DNA from: Nitrospirota bacterium
GTDB lineage: Bacteria > Nitrospinota_A > UBA7883 > JACRGQ01
Reading direction: 5' to 3'
NCBI GenBank assembly: GCA_024275775.1
Contig: JAJRYM010000013.1
Span: 1-7,264 of the forward strand
Length of the DNA stretch: 7,264 nucleotides
The notes under the pieces are model-generated. The model was given only the letters and a program-made list of their open reading frames with translations. It had not been told where the DNA came from and ran no database searches. Below, piece after piece: positions 1 through 6,241 of the stretch (position 1 is the first letter of the stretch; each line of letters begins with the position of its first letter). The position numbers were made by a program, and so were the translations under genes.

Positions 1-568
1 CATCGAAGCGGAGATAGAAAACAACCCGGTGCGATGCCCCGACCCGGAGGCGGCTGTTGCAATGGTGAAAGCAATCGACGAAGCGCGCAAATCGGGCGAC
101 TCGCTCGGCGGCATAGTAGAGGTGCGGGCAGGGAACGTGCCGGCCGGATTGGGGCTTCCCGTCTATCACAAGCTAAGCGGCGACCTCGCGGCGGCGCTTA
201 TGGGCATCAACGCCGTTAAAGGTGTGGAGATAGGTGAAGGGTTCAACTGCGTCTCCATGCGCGGAAGCGAACATAACGACCCTATGGAGATGGTTGGCGG
301 AAAACCCGGTTTCAAAACAAACCACGCCGGCGGCATTCTGGGCGGAATATCGACCGGTGAGGATATCGTCGTGAGAATTGCCGTAAAACCTACCCCGTCC
401 ATCCTGAAAGAGCAGGAGACGGTAAACAGCCGGGGCGAAAACGTGAAGGTGGTTGTGGAAGGACGGCACGACCCGTGCGTCTGCCCGCGCGCTGTGCCGG
501 TGGCCGAAGCGATGGTTGCGCTTGTGCTGGCAGATCATCTGCTTATAAAGCGCGCCGCGAAAATCTGA
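1..568 (+). CDS. aroC: Chorismate synthase, C-terminal half (5' end outside window)
   Basis: Chorismate synthase converts 5-enolpyruvylshikimate-3-phosphate to chorismate, the last common step of aromatic amino acid synthesis, using reduced FMN in the cytoplasm. The reading frame is open from base 2, giving 188 visible residues before TGA at 566-568; family members are about 350-390 residues, so roughly the N-terminal half lies upstream. Recognisable blocks in order are VRCPDPEAA, GDSLGGIVEV, PAGLGLPVY, INAVKGVEIG, GSEHNDP, NHAGGILGGISTG and, near the end, the signature GRHDPCVCPRA. The GTG at 29 is an internal Val codon in the conserved VRCPDPEAA block, not a start. It is the first visible gene of a tight plus-strand cluster with maf and coaE. 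No frameshift or missing motif is seen in the visible part. Confidence 0.97.
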   Translation, partial: IEAEIENNPVRCPDPEAAVAMVKAIDEARKSGDSLGGIVEVRAGNVPAGLGLPVYHKLSGDLAAALMGINAVKGVEIGEGFNCVSMRGSEHNDPMEMVGGKPGFKTNHAGGILGGISTGEDIVVRIAVKPTPSILKEQETVNSRGENVKVVVEGRHDPCVCPRAVPVAEAMVALVLADHLLIKRAAKI

Positions 569-578
569 TTTGCCGTTC

Positions 579-1169
579 ATGGAAAAACTGCCGGTCGTTC
601 TCGCTTCCGGGTCGCCCAGAAGAATCGAAATACTCAAAGGGCTGAAGCTGAGGTTCGACGTTATTCCTTCAGCGGCGGATGAAACTATTATCGACGGGGA
701 GGACGCCGAAACGGCGGCGCGCAGGCTCGCCCTGCTCAAAGGCAGGGAGGTGGCCGAAAAACGGCCTGAATCGCTTGTGATAGCGGCTGATACGATAGTG
801 AGCCTCGATGGAGAGCTTATAGGGAAACCGGCCGACGAGAATGACGCAAGGGGCATACTGAACCGGCTGAACGGAAAGACGCACGAAGTTATAACCGCGC
901 TGGCGTTCATCCTGAAAGATGAAAATATGGAAAAGACGGTCGTGAGCAAAACGGAAGTGACTTTCGAAGAACTCTCGCCGGAACGGATAGAGGAATATCT
1001 GGCGATCGGCGAATACGCGGGCAAAGCCGGGGCGTACGCTATTCAGGGCGAAGGGGCCGATCTCATCTCCGGGGTTGACGGCAGTATCAGTAACGTTATC
1101 GGGTTTCCCAAAACCGATTTTAACCGGTTCGTAATAGATTTCGGCGCGGAGCGGCTTCCGTTCGAGTGA
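579..1169 (+). CDS. maf: Maf family nucleoside triphosphate pyrophosphatase
   Basis: Maf proteins hydrolyse non-canonical or pyrimidine nucleoside triphosphates to the monophosphate and pyrophosphate; some were first named septum-formation inhibitors. The 196-residue product is normal family length. It shows the N-terminal SGSPRR motif (residues 10-15), AADTIV with the expected catalytic Asp71, GKP at 82-84, and KAGAYAIQG at 149-157 followed by SNVIGFP at 171-177. The KAGAY..QG pattern resembles the dTTP/UTP-type (YhdE-like) branch, but substrate preference is inference. ATG at 579 was chosen because it puts the usual short lead before VVLASGSPRR; a TTG at 570 in the same frame would add three residues. 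Neither start has a clear Shine-Dalgarno, so translation may be coupled to aroC, which stops 10 nt upstream. coaE starts 1 nt after its stop. Confidence 0.93.
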   Translation: MEKLPVVLASGSPRRIEILKGLKLRFDVIPSAADETIIDGEDAETAARRLALLKGREVAEKRPESLVIAADTIVSLDGELIGKPADENDARGILNRLNGKTHEVITALAFILKDENMEKTVVSKTEVTFEELSPERIEEYLAIGEYAGKAGAYAIQGEGADLISGVDGSISNVIGFPKTDFNRFVIDFGAERLPFE

Positions 1170-1170
1170 T

Positions 1171-1806
1171 ATGGTAATCGTAGCAGGCCTTACGGGCGGG
1201 TTCGGTTCGGGAAAATCTACCGCGCTTCGCGTTTTTCAGAAAATGGGGGCGTTCGTGATAGATGCCGACAAGCTGGCGCGCGAAGTCGTAAAGCCGGGAA
1301 AGCCGGCGTGGCGCGATATAAAGGCGCGGTTCGGCGAAAAAGTTTTTTACCGCAACAACCGTTTGAACCGTCAGAGCTTGGCCGATATCGTATTCCGCGA
1401 CAGGAAGGCGCTACAGGAACTGAACGCGATAATCCATCCCCGCGTGCTGGAAGAGGAAAAAAGACTTACCCGCGACTACCGAAAGAAACATGAAAACGGG
1501 GTGGTGGTGGTTGACGCGCCGATGATGATTGAATCCGGCTCCCATAAATGGAAGGACGTTCTCGTTGTTATGAATACATCTGGCGAAAACCAGACGGCGC
1601 GACTTCTGAAAACCGGCAGATGGAAAAAAGCGGAAATAGAAAAACGGATCTCGGCGCAACTGCCTCTGCCGAAAAAACTCAAACTCGCCGATTACGTTAT
1701 AGACAACAACGGCACACTCGCCGAATGCAGGAAAAACGCCGAGTGCGTCTTCCGTGAGATTTCCAAGAAAGCCGCTTACCTGAAACTATCGGGAGGCCGA
1801 GTGTAA
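1171..1806 (+). CDS. coaE: Dephospho-CoA kinase
   Basis: CoaE phosphorylates the 3'-hydroxyl of dephospho-CoA with ATP, the final step of coenzyme A synthesis, in the cytoplasm. The product has 211 residues, typical of the family. Visible landmarks are the P-loop GGFGSGKST (residues 9-17), DADKLAREVV with D31 and D33 (31-40), NAIIHPRV (85-92), VVVDAPMMIE (112-121) and the C-terminal AQLP...ADYVIDNNG block (162-181). The P-loop has Phe where Ile is common, and DAPMMIE replaces the usual DVPLLFE; both are conservative and should leave the enzyme active. ATG at 1171 lies 1 nt after the maf stop, so the two are probably translationally coupled. The gene ends 39 nt from the stop of the convergent OLD gene, and no clear terminator lies between them. 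Confidence 0.95.
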   Translation: MVIVAGLTGGFGSGKSTALRVFQKMGAFVIDADKLAREVVKPGKPAWRDIKARFGEKVFYRNNRLNRQSLADIVFRDRKALQELNAIIHPRVLEEEKRLTRDYRKKHENGVVVVDAPMMIESGSHKWKDVLVVMNTSGENQTARLLKTGRWKKAEIEKRISAQLPLPKKLKLADYVIDNNGTLAECRKNAECVFREISKKAAYLKLSGGRV

Positions 1807-1845
1807 AGGCTTTTAGTAACTACCGCAGTTGAGGACAGTCAATAT

Positions 1846-3774
1846 CTAATAATATTTTTCTGCGTACTCAATAATATGCGCACAAGCCCTGTCCAGCACG
1901 TTAGATCTTTCTCCTTTTTCATATAATTCTTCGAGAGTTGCCGCAATCAAAAGAATGTTTTTTCTATTTTTTCCTACCGTATACCCCTGAGTGCTTTTAG
2001 CATTTTCTTCTGCTGATTGCCATTTATCAATACCAAAATCATTCTTTACAACAGCCAAAATGTTCGATTGCCATATTACGGCATTACCAAGGTATAAGGT
2101 CTTCTCAGGTAATGCCTCCTCACTGTCAATACCACAAAGAGACATGATGCACTTATTATCGCGAGCATGGTTTGCTAATTGATCTTCTTTTGCATCGGCA
2201 TCAGCGTCAAATACTACAAATACCGGAATATCTAATGCCTTCGCGACTGCCAATGGGCGACTCATACTAGTCTTGCCTGAAGTGACAACAAAATGACACC
2301 CGCATTTTCGGAAATCATCCCATCTACCGCTTAATTGTAAGTACGTTGAAAGGTAGGCTATGTCTTCAATCCCTTCTACTAATATTACAATGTTGGCAAA
2401 ATAAAGTTCATTTTGTGATGGCTGCATAATTTGCGCAATGTTTGCTAACATAGCCGTAGGTGATACAGGCTTTTTTCCTAATGCCTTTGCAATTGTCTCT
2501 GATATTTCATCATAGGTAGCATGTGATAACTTTGAAGCCATATCATCCTTAGATTTTCTAACCATTCTGATATTTTCAAAACCCTTGCTTGATACAAAGT
2601 AAGGGCTATGCGTACTCAATATTATTTGAGAATTTTTTCCTGATAATGTTTCAAGTACGCTTGACATATGTCGAGCTTGTGGGGGATGTTGATATAATTC
2701 TGGTTCTTCAAACCCTAAAATCAATGTAGATTCGGATTGTTCATCACTGTCAGCTAGCTCTTGAAGCAATGATACAAAGACAGTCCTTTGAAGGCCGTGA
2801 CCTAGGCGAGCTATTTCCCCTATAAAATCATGCTCCCCTACTTCTAGCCTGGCTAAAGGTTCATTTATCATAAGTGATTTATCTGGATTGTAGTACCACT
2901 CAAGCTCAATGCGTGTGCCTGGGTGTGTCCATTCTCGGATTCGACTAGTAAGAGATGCGCTTAGATTATCAAGCACATATTGCTCCTTCTGGATGATCTC
3001 TTTATAATTTTGAGAAACTGTTTCCCGTAGTTGATTAATTGATTCTTGAAAGTCTACTTTAGTCCTAACAGTTCTTGCTAATAGTTGACCAAGAGCAGTG
3101 TTTCTTCCTTCTTCTTGTTCTGAAGAAGCGTCTTTTACGGATGGGACATAAATCCATTGTAGATATTTTCTAAGTAGATTTTCTCCCTTACTCCAACCGT
3201 AGAATTGAGTTTTACTTTGCACAAGTTCACATTTATCCGAATGATTCTCTTCATATTCTCTGAGAGCCGTTTCCATATCAGCTTTAGTTGATGCCGTGGA
3301 TAAGTCAGGATATTCATTTTTTAAATTTTTATAAATTCCTTTAAGCTCTGCAACCTTAGCTTTGTCGTCTTGAGCATCAAAGAATTTACTAAAAGCTTTC
3401 ATGACTAATCGAGAGCCGTGTTGCTTTACTTCTGCAGACTGTTTTTCCGAATCCCATTCTGCGATAGCTGAAATTACGAGCTTTCCGCTTCGATAATATG
3501 CTTTTAAATCTTTTTGTGCCTCTGGTGACAGTTCTTCAAAAGTTAGTGTTATTTTAATAGGATTATTAGTATTTTTGTGATGAAAATCCTCATTTGATAG
3601 ATGGTGTAAATTAGTAGATGCTGACGATGTATTTCTAAAAAATACGTTTAGCGCTTGAAGTATTGTTGATTTGCCTGAGCCATTCGGCCCAACTAAGCAT
3701 GTATAGCGATCTAAAGAAATAGTTGAATCCTTAAAAGAGCGAAAATTCTTTATTCTGATTTGTGAAAGACGCAT
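1846..3774 (-). CDS. OLD-family ATP-dependent endonuclease (AAA/ABC ATPase + TOPRIM), class 1-like
   Basis: This is a 642-residue protein of the OLD (overcoming lysogenization defect) family, in which an SMC/RecF-like ATPase is fused to a TOPRIM nuclease. ATPase landmarks are IKNFRSF (8-14), Walker A GPNGSGKST (29-37), YVPSVKD (209-215), a signature-like RLGHGLQRT (323-331), Walker B LILGFEEPEL (351-360) and a switch-His motif STHSPYFV (387-394). The TOPRIM part has IVILVEGIED (462-471, Glu467) and VFDADAD (521-527, Asp523/525/527), so the metal-binding residues appear intact. Related proteins cut DNA and can act against phages, but that role here is inference. ATG at 3774 is the first possible start after an in-frame stop near 3807 and has a good Shine-Dalgarno. 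The gene is markedly AT-richer than both flanks and points against coaE, suggesting horizontal acquisition. No UvrD-like helicase (Gabija), reverse transcriptase (retron) or AriB-like partner adjoins it. Confidence 0.93.
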   Translation of the reverse strand: MRLSQIRIKNFRSFKDSTISLDRYTCLVGPNGSGKSTILQALNVFFRNTSSASTNLHHLSNEDFHHKNTNNPIKITLTFEELSPEAQKDLKAYYRSGKLVISAIAEWDSEKQSAEVKQHGSRLVMKAFSKFFDAQDDKAKVAELKGIYKNLKNEYPDLSTASTKADMETALREYEENHSDKCELVQSKTQFYGWSKGENLLRKYLQWIYVPSVKDASSEQEEGRNTALGQLLARTVRTKVDFQESINQLRETVSQNYKEIIQKEQYVLDNLSASLTSRIREWTHPGTRIELEWYYNPDKSLMINEPLARLEVGEHDFIGEIARLGHGLQRTVFVSLLQELADSDEQSESTLILGFEEPELYQHPPQARHMSSVLETLSGKNSQIILSTHSPYFVSSKGFENIRMVRKSKDDMASKLSHATYDEISETIAKALGKKPVSPTAMLANIAQIMQPSQNELYFANIVILVEGIEDIAYLSTYLQLSGRWDDFRKCGCHFVVTSGKTSMSRPLAVAKALDIPVFVVFDADADAKEDQLANHARDNKCIMSLCGIDSEEALPEKTLYLGNAVIWQSNILAVVKNDFGIDKWQSAEENAKSTQGYTVGKNRKNILLIAATLEELYEKGERSNVLDRACAHIIEYAEKYY

Positions 3775-3783
3775 ATTACATTT

Positions 3784-3787
3784 CTCC
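3784..3787 (-). promoter_or_regulatory. Shine-Dalgarno of the OLD gene
   Basis: On the minus strand GGAG lies 9 nt before the ATG at 3774. With the in-frame stop a short way upstream, it fixes the start of the OLD gene. Confidence 0.7.
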
Positions 3788-3803
3788 GGTAAATATTTTT
3801 TAT

Positions 3804-3832
3804 ATTATATTCCTATTTTCGCCCTCCAATCC
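3804..3832 (-). promoter_or_regulatory. Candidate sigma70-type promoter of the OLD gene
   Basis: A perfect TATAAT reads on the minus strand at 3809-3804, 29 nt before the OLD start codon, which would leave a leader of roughly 22 nt containing the Shine-Dalgarno. The -35 is weak: GGATTG sits at the ideal 17-nt spacing (3832-3827), while the better-looking TTGGAG (3829-3824) is only 14 nt away. TATAAT arises easily in AT-rich DNA, so the call rests mainly on position. A private promoter fits an acquired gene that does not depend on its neighbours for transcription. Confidence 0.4.
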
Positions 3833-3862
3833 TCTAATCTGCAAAACATAGTTATTATTAAG

Positions 3863-3910
3863 TGTTGTGCAAGAATACGCCGCTTTTTATTCTTATTTCA
3901 AAACACAACA
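3863..3910. repeat. Nested inverted repeat upstream of the OLD gene
   Basis: Two perfect 7-bp arm pairs are nested. The outer arms are TGTTGTG (3863-3869) and CACAACA (3904-3910). The inner arms are AAGAATA (3871-3877) and TATTCTT (3888-3894), around the 10-nt loop CGCCGCTTTT. The arms are separated by 1 nt on the left and 9 nt on the right, so the fold is an asymmetrically bulged hairpin. No U-tract follows on either strand, so it is not a standard terminator. It could be a transposon-end structure, a protein-binding palindrome or part of a structured RNA. Confidence 0.5.
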
Positions 3911-3959
3911 TCTCCATTGAAGCAATCTGAGGCTGACAAACAGATATCGGTTTCTGCCC

Positions 3960-3989
3960 TAGTAGCATGACATTTGCGAGTAGTAGCAT
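3960..3989. repeat. Direct repeat TAGTAGCAT, two copies 21 bp apart
   Basis: The 9-bp sequence TAGTAGCAT occurs at 3960-3968 and again at 3981-3989, exactly 21 bp apart. That is two helical turns, so both copies would face the same side of the DNA. Such spacing is seen in operators and in the repeated motifs at the ends of some insertion sequences. No transposase lies in the window, so an element remnant is only a possibility. Confidence 0.5.
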
Positions 3990-4010
3990 CTTGATGATGC
4001 CAATGTTATG
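3966..4010 (+). repeat. Nested hairpin just downstream of gatB
   Basis: CATGACATT (3966-3974) pairs with AATGTTATG (4002-4010) over nine positions. One is a G-U wobble if the plus strand is transcribed and a C-A mismatch on the minus strand. Inside it, GCATC (3986-3990) and GATGC (3996-4000) form a 5-bp stem with the loop TTGAT. It overlaps the direct repeat and begins 10 bp beyond the gatB stop. No U-run follows on the minus strand, so a gatB terminator role is not well supported. Confidence 0.45.
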
Positions 4011-4020
4011 AGGAAAGGGG

Positions 4021-5460
4021 TCAGGCGTTGAGCTTTTCCTTGAGAAGTTTGTTGACGAGCGCGGGGTTCGCCTTTCCGCGCGTGGCTTTCATAACCTGCC
4101 CCACGAAGAAGCCCAGAAGACCGGCTTTGCCGCCTCTATATTTTTCGACCTCGCCGGGATTGGCCGATATTACAGCATCGACGTGCTTTTCCAGCTCGCC
4201 TTCGTCGCTTATTTGAACGAGCCCTTTTTTCTCGATGATGGTTTTGGGAGAGCCTCCAGATGTTTCCATTTCCTCGAAAACCTGCTTGGCGATTTTCCCG
4301 GAAATCGTGCCATCTTTGACGAGCGCCAGCAGTTCGGCCAGCATGGCGGGTTTTATGGGGCATTCGGTGATTAGAAGGTTTTTATCTTTAATCAGCCGGA
4401 GTATCTCCGTCATTATCCAGTTGGAGCCGTTTTTCGGGTCGGCGCCCATTTTGACGACTTCTTCAAAATAGTTCGCCAGCTGTCTGTCGCTCGTAAGCAC
4501 TTCCGCATCGTAAACCGGCAGGCCGTACTGCGATACGAATCTATCGCGCCGGGGGTCTGGAAGCTCCGGCAGGCCGGCTCTCGTCTCTTCCACCCATTCC
4601 GATGAAACCACGAGGGGCACGAGATCGGGGTCAGGAAAATATCTGTAATCGTTCGCTTCCTCTTTGCTTCTCATCGGGAGTGTAATCCCTTTTTTCGAAT
4701 CGAACAGCCGCGTTTCCTGAATGATTCTGCCGCCGTCGTTCAGGACTTCCGTCTGCCGCTCGATTTCATAATAAAGCGCCTGCTGAAGGAAGCGGAAGGA
4801 GTTCATATTTTTTATCTCGGTCTTGGTGCCGAGTTCCTTCTGCCCGACAGGCCGTATGGAAATATTCGCGTCCGCCCGCATGGAGCCTTCCTCCATGTTG
4901 CAGTCGCTCACGTTCAGATAAAGCAGAATATTTCTGAGCTTTTCGAGGTAGAGCTTCGCCTCTTCCGGCGTGCCGATATCCGGCTCGCTTACGATTTCTA
5001 TAAGGGGAACGCCGGTTCTGTTGAGATCGACGTAGGTATGGGCCGGGTCGTTGAAATTTTCGCCGTGAATTGATTTGCCTGCGTCTTCCTCCATGTGGAT
5101 ACGGTTGAGGCGGATTTTCTTTTTAGCGCCGTTAAGGACGATTTCCAGCCAGCCGTTTACGGCGAGCGGAAGTTCCAACTGGGAAATCTGGTACCCCTTG
5201 GGGAGGTCGGGATAGAAATAGTTTTTCCGCGCCCACCGGGAAAGTTCCGCCACCTCGCAGTTCGTGGCCAATGCCGCCTGTATGGCTTTTTGAACGACCT
5301 CCCTGTTAAGCACCGGCAGAACGCCGGGCATTCCAAGGCATATCGGGCAAGCCTGGGAATTCGGCTTAGAGCCGAACGTAGTGGGGCAGGAACAGAATAT
5401 TTTGGATTTCGTGTTCAGCTGGGCGTGAACTTCAAGCCCTATAACGGTTTCGTACTGCAT
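4021..5460 (-). CDS. gatB: Aspartyl/glutamyl-tRNA amidotransferase subunit B
   Basis: GatB is the tRNA-binding and kinase subunit of GatCAB. It phosphorylates the side chain of Glu mischarged on tRNA-Gln (or Asp on tRNA-Asn), so that ammonia from GatA can convert it to Gln or Asn. The 479-residue product is full family length. It begins QYETVIGLEVH and carries the zinc-type cysteines C23, C25, C38 and C41 (FCSC...ACPIC), RKNYFYPDLPKGYQISQ near 78-94, VDLNRTGVPLIEIVSEPD near 148-165 and SKEEANDYRYFPDPD in the middle. The C-terminal helical tail domain ends in NPALVNKLLKEKLNA. The start at 5460 is fixed by homology but has no Shine-Dalgarno; a promoter-like pair lies immediately upstream. gatA and gatC are absent from the window, so the complex must be encoded at separate loci. 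It lies 76 nt after jag on the same strand. Confidence 0.97.
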   Translation of the reverse strand: MQYETVIGLEVHAQLNTKSKIFCSCPTTFGSKPNSQACPICLGMPGVLPVLNREVVQKAIQAALATNCEVAELSRWARKNYFYPDLPKGYQISQLELPLAVNGWLEIVLNGAKKKIRLNRIHMEEDAGKSIHGENFNDPAHTYVDLNRTGVPLIEIVSEPDIGTPEEAKLYLEKLRNILLYLNVSDCNMEEGSMRADANISIRPVGQKELGTKTEIKNMNSFRFLQQALYYEIERQTEVLNDGGRIIQETRLFDSKKGITLPMRSKEEANDYRYFPDPDLVPLVVSSEWVEETRAGLPELPDPRRDRFVSQYGLPVYDAEVLTSDRQLANYFEEVVKMGADPKNGSNWIMTEILRLIKDKNLLITECPIKPAMLAELLALVKDGTISGKIAKQVFEEMETSGGSPKTIIEKKGLVQISDEGELEKHVDAVISANPGEVEKYRGGKAGLLGFFVGQVMKATRGKANPALVNKLLKEKLNA

Positions 5461-5468
5461 AGCGAACC

Positions 5469-5497
5469 ATTAAACCCGTTCAAAAAAGGAAAATCAA
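5469..5497 (-). promoter_or_regulatory. Candidate sigma70-type promoter directly before gatB
   Basis: On the minus strand TTGATT (5497-5492, 4 of 6 matches to the -35 consensus) is followed after exactly 17 nt by TTTAAT (5474-5469, 5 of 6 matches to the -10). Only 8 nt separate the -10 from the gatB ATG at 5460, so transcription would begin about 2-3 nt before the start codon and yield a nearly leaderless mRNA. That agrees with the lack of a Shine-Dalgarno. Read-through from jag is also possible. Confidence 0.4.
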
Positions 5498-5536
5498 CGA
5501 AACAGGAGAAACAAACATGAAGCCGTGCCGGGACCG

Positions 5537-6241
5537 CTACTTGACGGGAAAGATTACGACCCTGCGGTTGTCGCCCGTTCCTTCGCTTCGGGTTTCCACG
5601 GATGAATCTTCCTGAAGCGCGGCGTGCACTACTTTGCGCTCCGCCGACGACATCGGTTTCAATGCCACCCTGCTCTTTTTTGCCACCGCCTTTTTAGCCA
5701 TCTCCCCGGCCAGCTCCACCAGCCGGGACTGCTGTCGACTGCGGTAGCCTTCGGTATCGACGATCACATCGTACCGGGCGCCCTTGTGGCGCGTGGCGAA
5801 TATTTCCACTATCGTCTGGAGAGCTTCCAGCGTTTCCCCTTTTCTGCCGATTATCCGCCCGCCCGCGCCGCTTGTTATTTCCAGCAGGAGAGCGCTACCG
5901 GTTTCAACAGCGCGCACATCGGCGCCGCGAATATCCATGCCCTCAAGGATTTTTTCAAGAAACGCTTTGCTCTCATTGCCGGTCTCGGAGAGATCGGCGC
6001 CGATTTTCGCTATTTCTCTAGAAAGAGTTTCGAGGGAAACATCTTCATGTTTTTTGCCGTCAACGGCTTCCTTTTTCAGCCTGCCGCGCACAAGGTACAC
6101 TTTATCGCCGAGACCGAAAAGCTTCCTTTTCTGCCCAAGCTCCTCGATTTCCACCTCGGAGCGATCCGCCCCGAGAGAAAGAAGGAGCGCCTCCACGGCC
6201 TCCCCGTAACTTTTACCTTTGGCTTCCATCCAGTCCATCAT
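5537..6241 (-). CDS. jag: Jag/KhpB family RNA-binding protein (Jag_N, KH, R3H)
   Basis: Jag (SpoIIIJ-associated protein, KhpB) is a cytoplasmic RNA-binding protein habitually encoded next to yidC; in Gram-positive bacteria it affects cell elongation and division. With start 6241 it has 234 residues in three parts. The Jag_N domain spans about 3-55 (EAKGKSYGEAVEAL...VYLVRGRLK). A linker follows, then a KH domain at about 100-165 with the GRKG loop at 132-135. The C-terminal R3H domain has R202 and H206 in ERKVVHAAL. Several starts are possible within GTGATGATG: GTG 6244 overlaps the yidC stop by 4 nt, ATG 6241 by 1 nt, and ATG 6238 lies beyond it. AGAGG upstream is 4 nt from ATG 6241 and 7 nt from ATG 6238, so either is reasonable. 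The overlap implies translational coupling to yidC. Confidence 0.93.
   Translation of the reverse strand: MMDWMEAKGKSYGEAVEALLLSLGADRSEVEIEELGQKRKLFGLGDKVYLVRGRLKKEAVDGKKHEDVSLETLSREIAKIGADLSETGNESKAFLEKILEGMDIRGADVRAVETGSALLLEITSGAGGRIIGRKGETLEALQTIVEIFATRHKGARYDVIVDTEGYRSRQQSRLVELAGEMAKKAVAKKSRVALKPMSSAERKVVHAALQEDSSVETRSEGTGDNRRVVIFPVK

Larger units (their letters stand above)
3775..4020. other. 246-bp intergenic region between OLD gene start and gatB stop
   Basis: The end near the OLD gene holds its Shine-Dalgarno and TATAAT. The rest, from about 3860 to 4010, is filled with inverted repeats (3863-3910, 3925-3945 and 3966-4010) and the TAGTAGCAT direct repeat. No tRNA, convincing protein gene or strong rho-independent terminator was found. 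The right edge abuts the gatB stop codon directly, so the border of the presumed insertion lies within a few tens of bases of gatB. Confidence 0.6.

Noticed and set aside
173..1024. Long minus-strand open frame across aroC and maf
   Set aside because: It is antisense to two clearly conserved genes, and its translation is Ser/Phe-rich with no domain. It is a codon-bias shadow.
1841..1859. AATAT/ATATT stem followed by T residues as a coaE terminator
   Set aside because: The stem is five A-T pairs only, overlaps the OLD stop codon, and would be too unstable for a rho-independent terminator.
1846..3774. Gabija, retron or PARIS system
   Set aside because: The OLD-type protein is present, but the immediate neighbours are coaE and gatB. 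No UvrD-like helicase, reverse transcriptase or AriB-like gene is in the window.
3858..3989. Minus-strand 43-codon ORF (starts MLLLANVMLLGQ) in the OLD-gatB spacer
   Set aside because: It has no Shine-Dalgarno, lies across the inverted and direct repeats, and has no recognisable domain. A short open frame of this size is expected by chance.
3980..4020. Integron attC-like site near GTTATGAGG
   Set aside because: The sequence does not match the GTTRRRY core or its complementary core, and no integrase is nearby.
5095..5520. 141-codon plus-strand open frame opposite the gatB start
   Set aside because: It is antisense to the conserved N-terminus of gatB and has no family resemblance.
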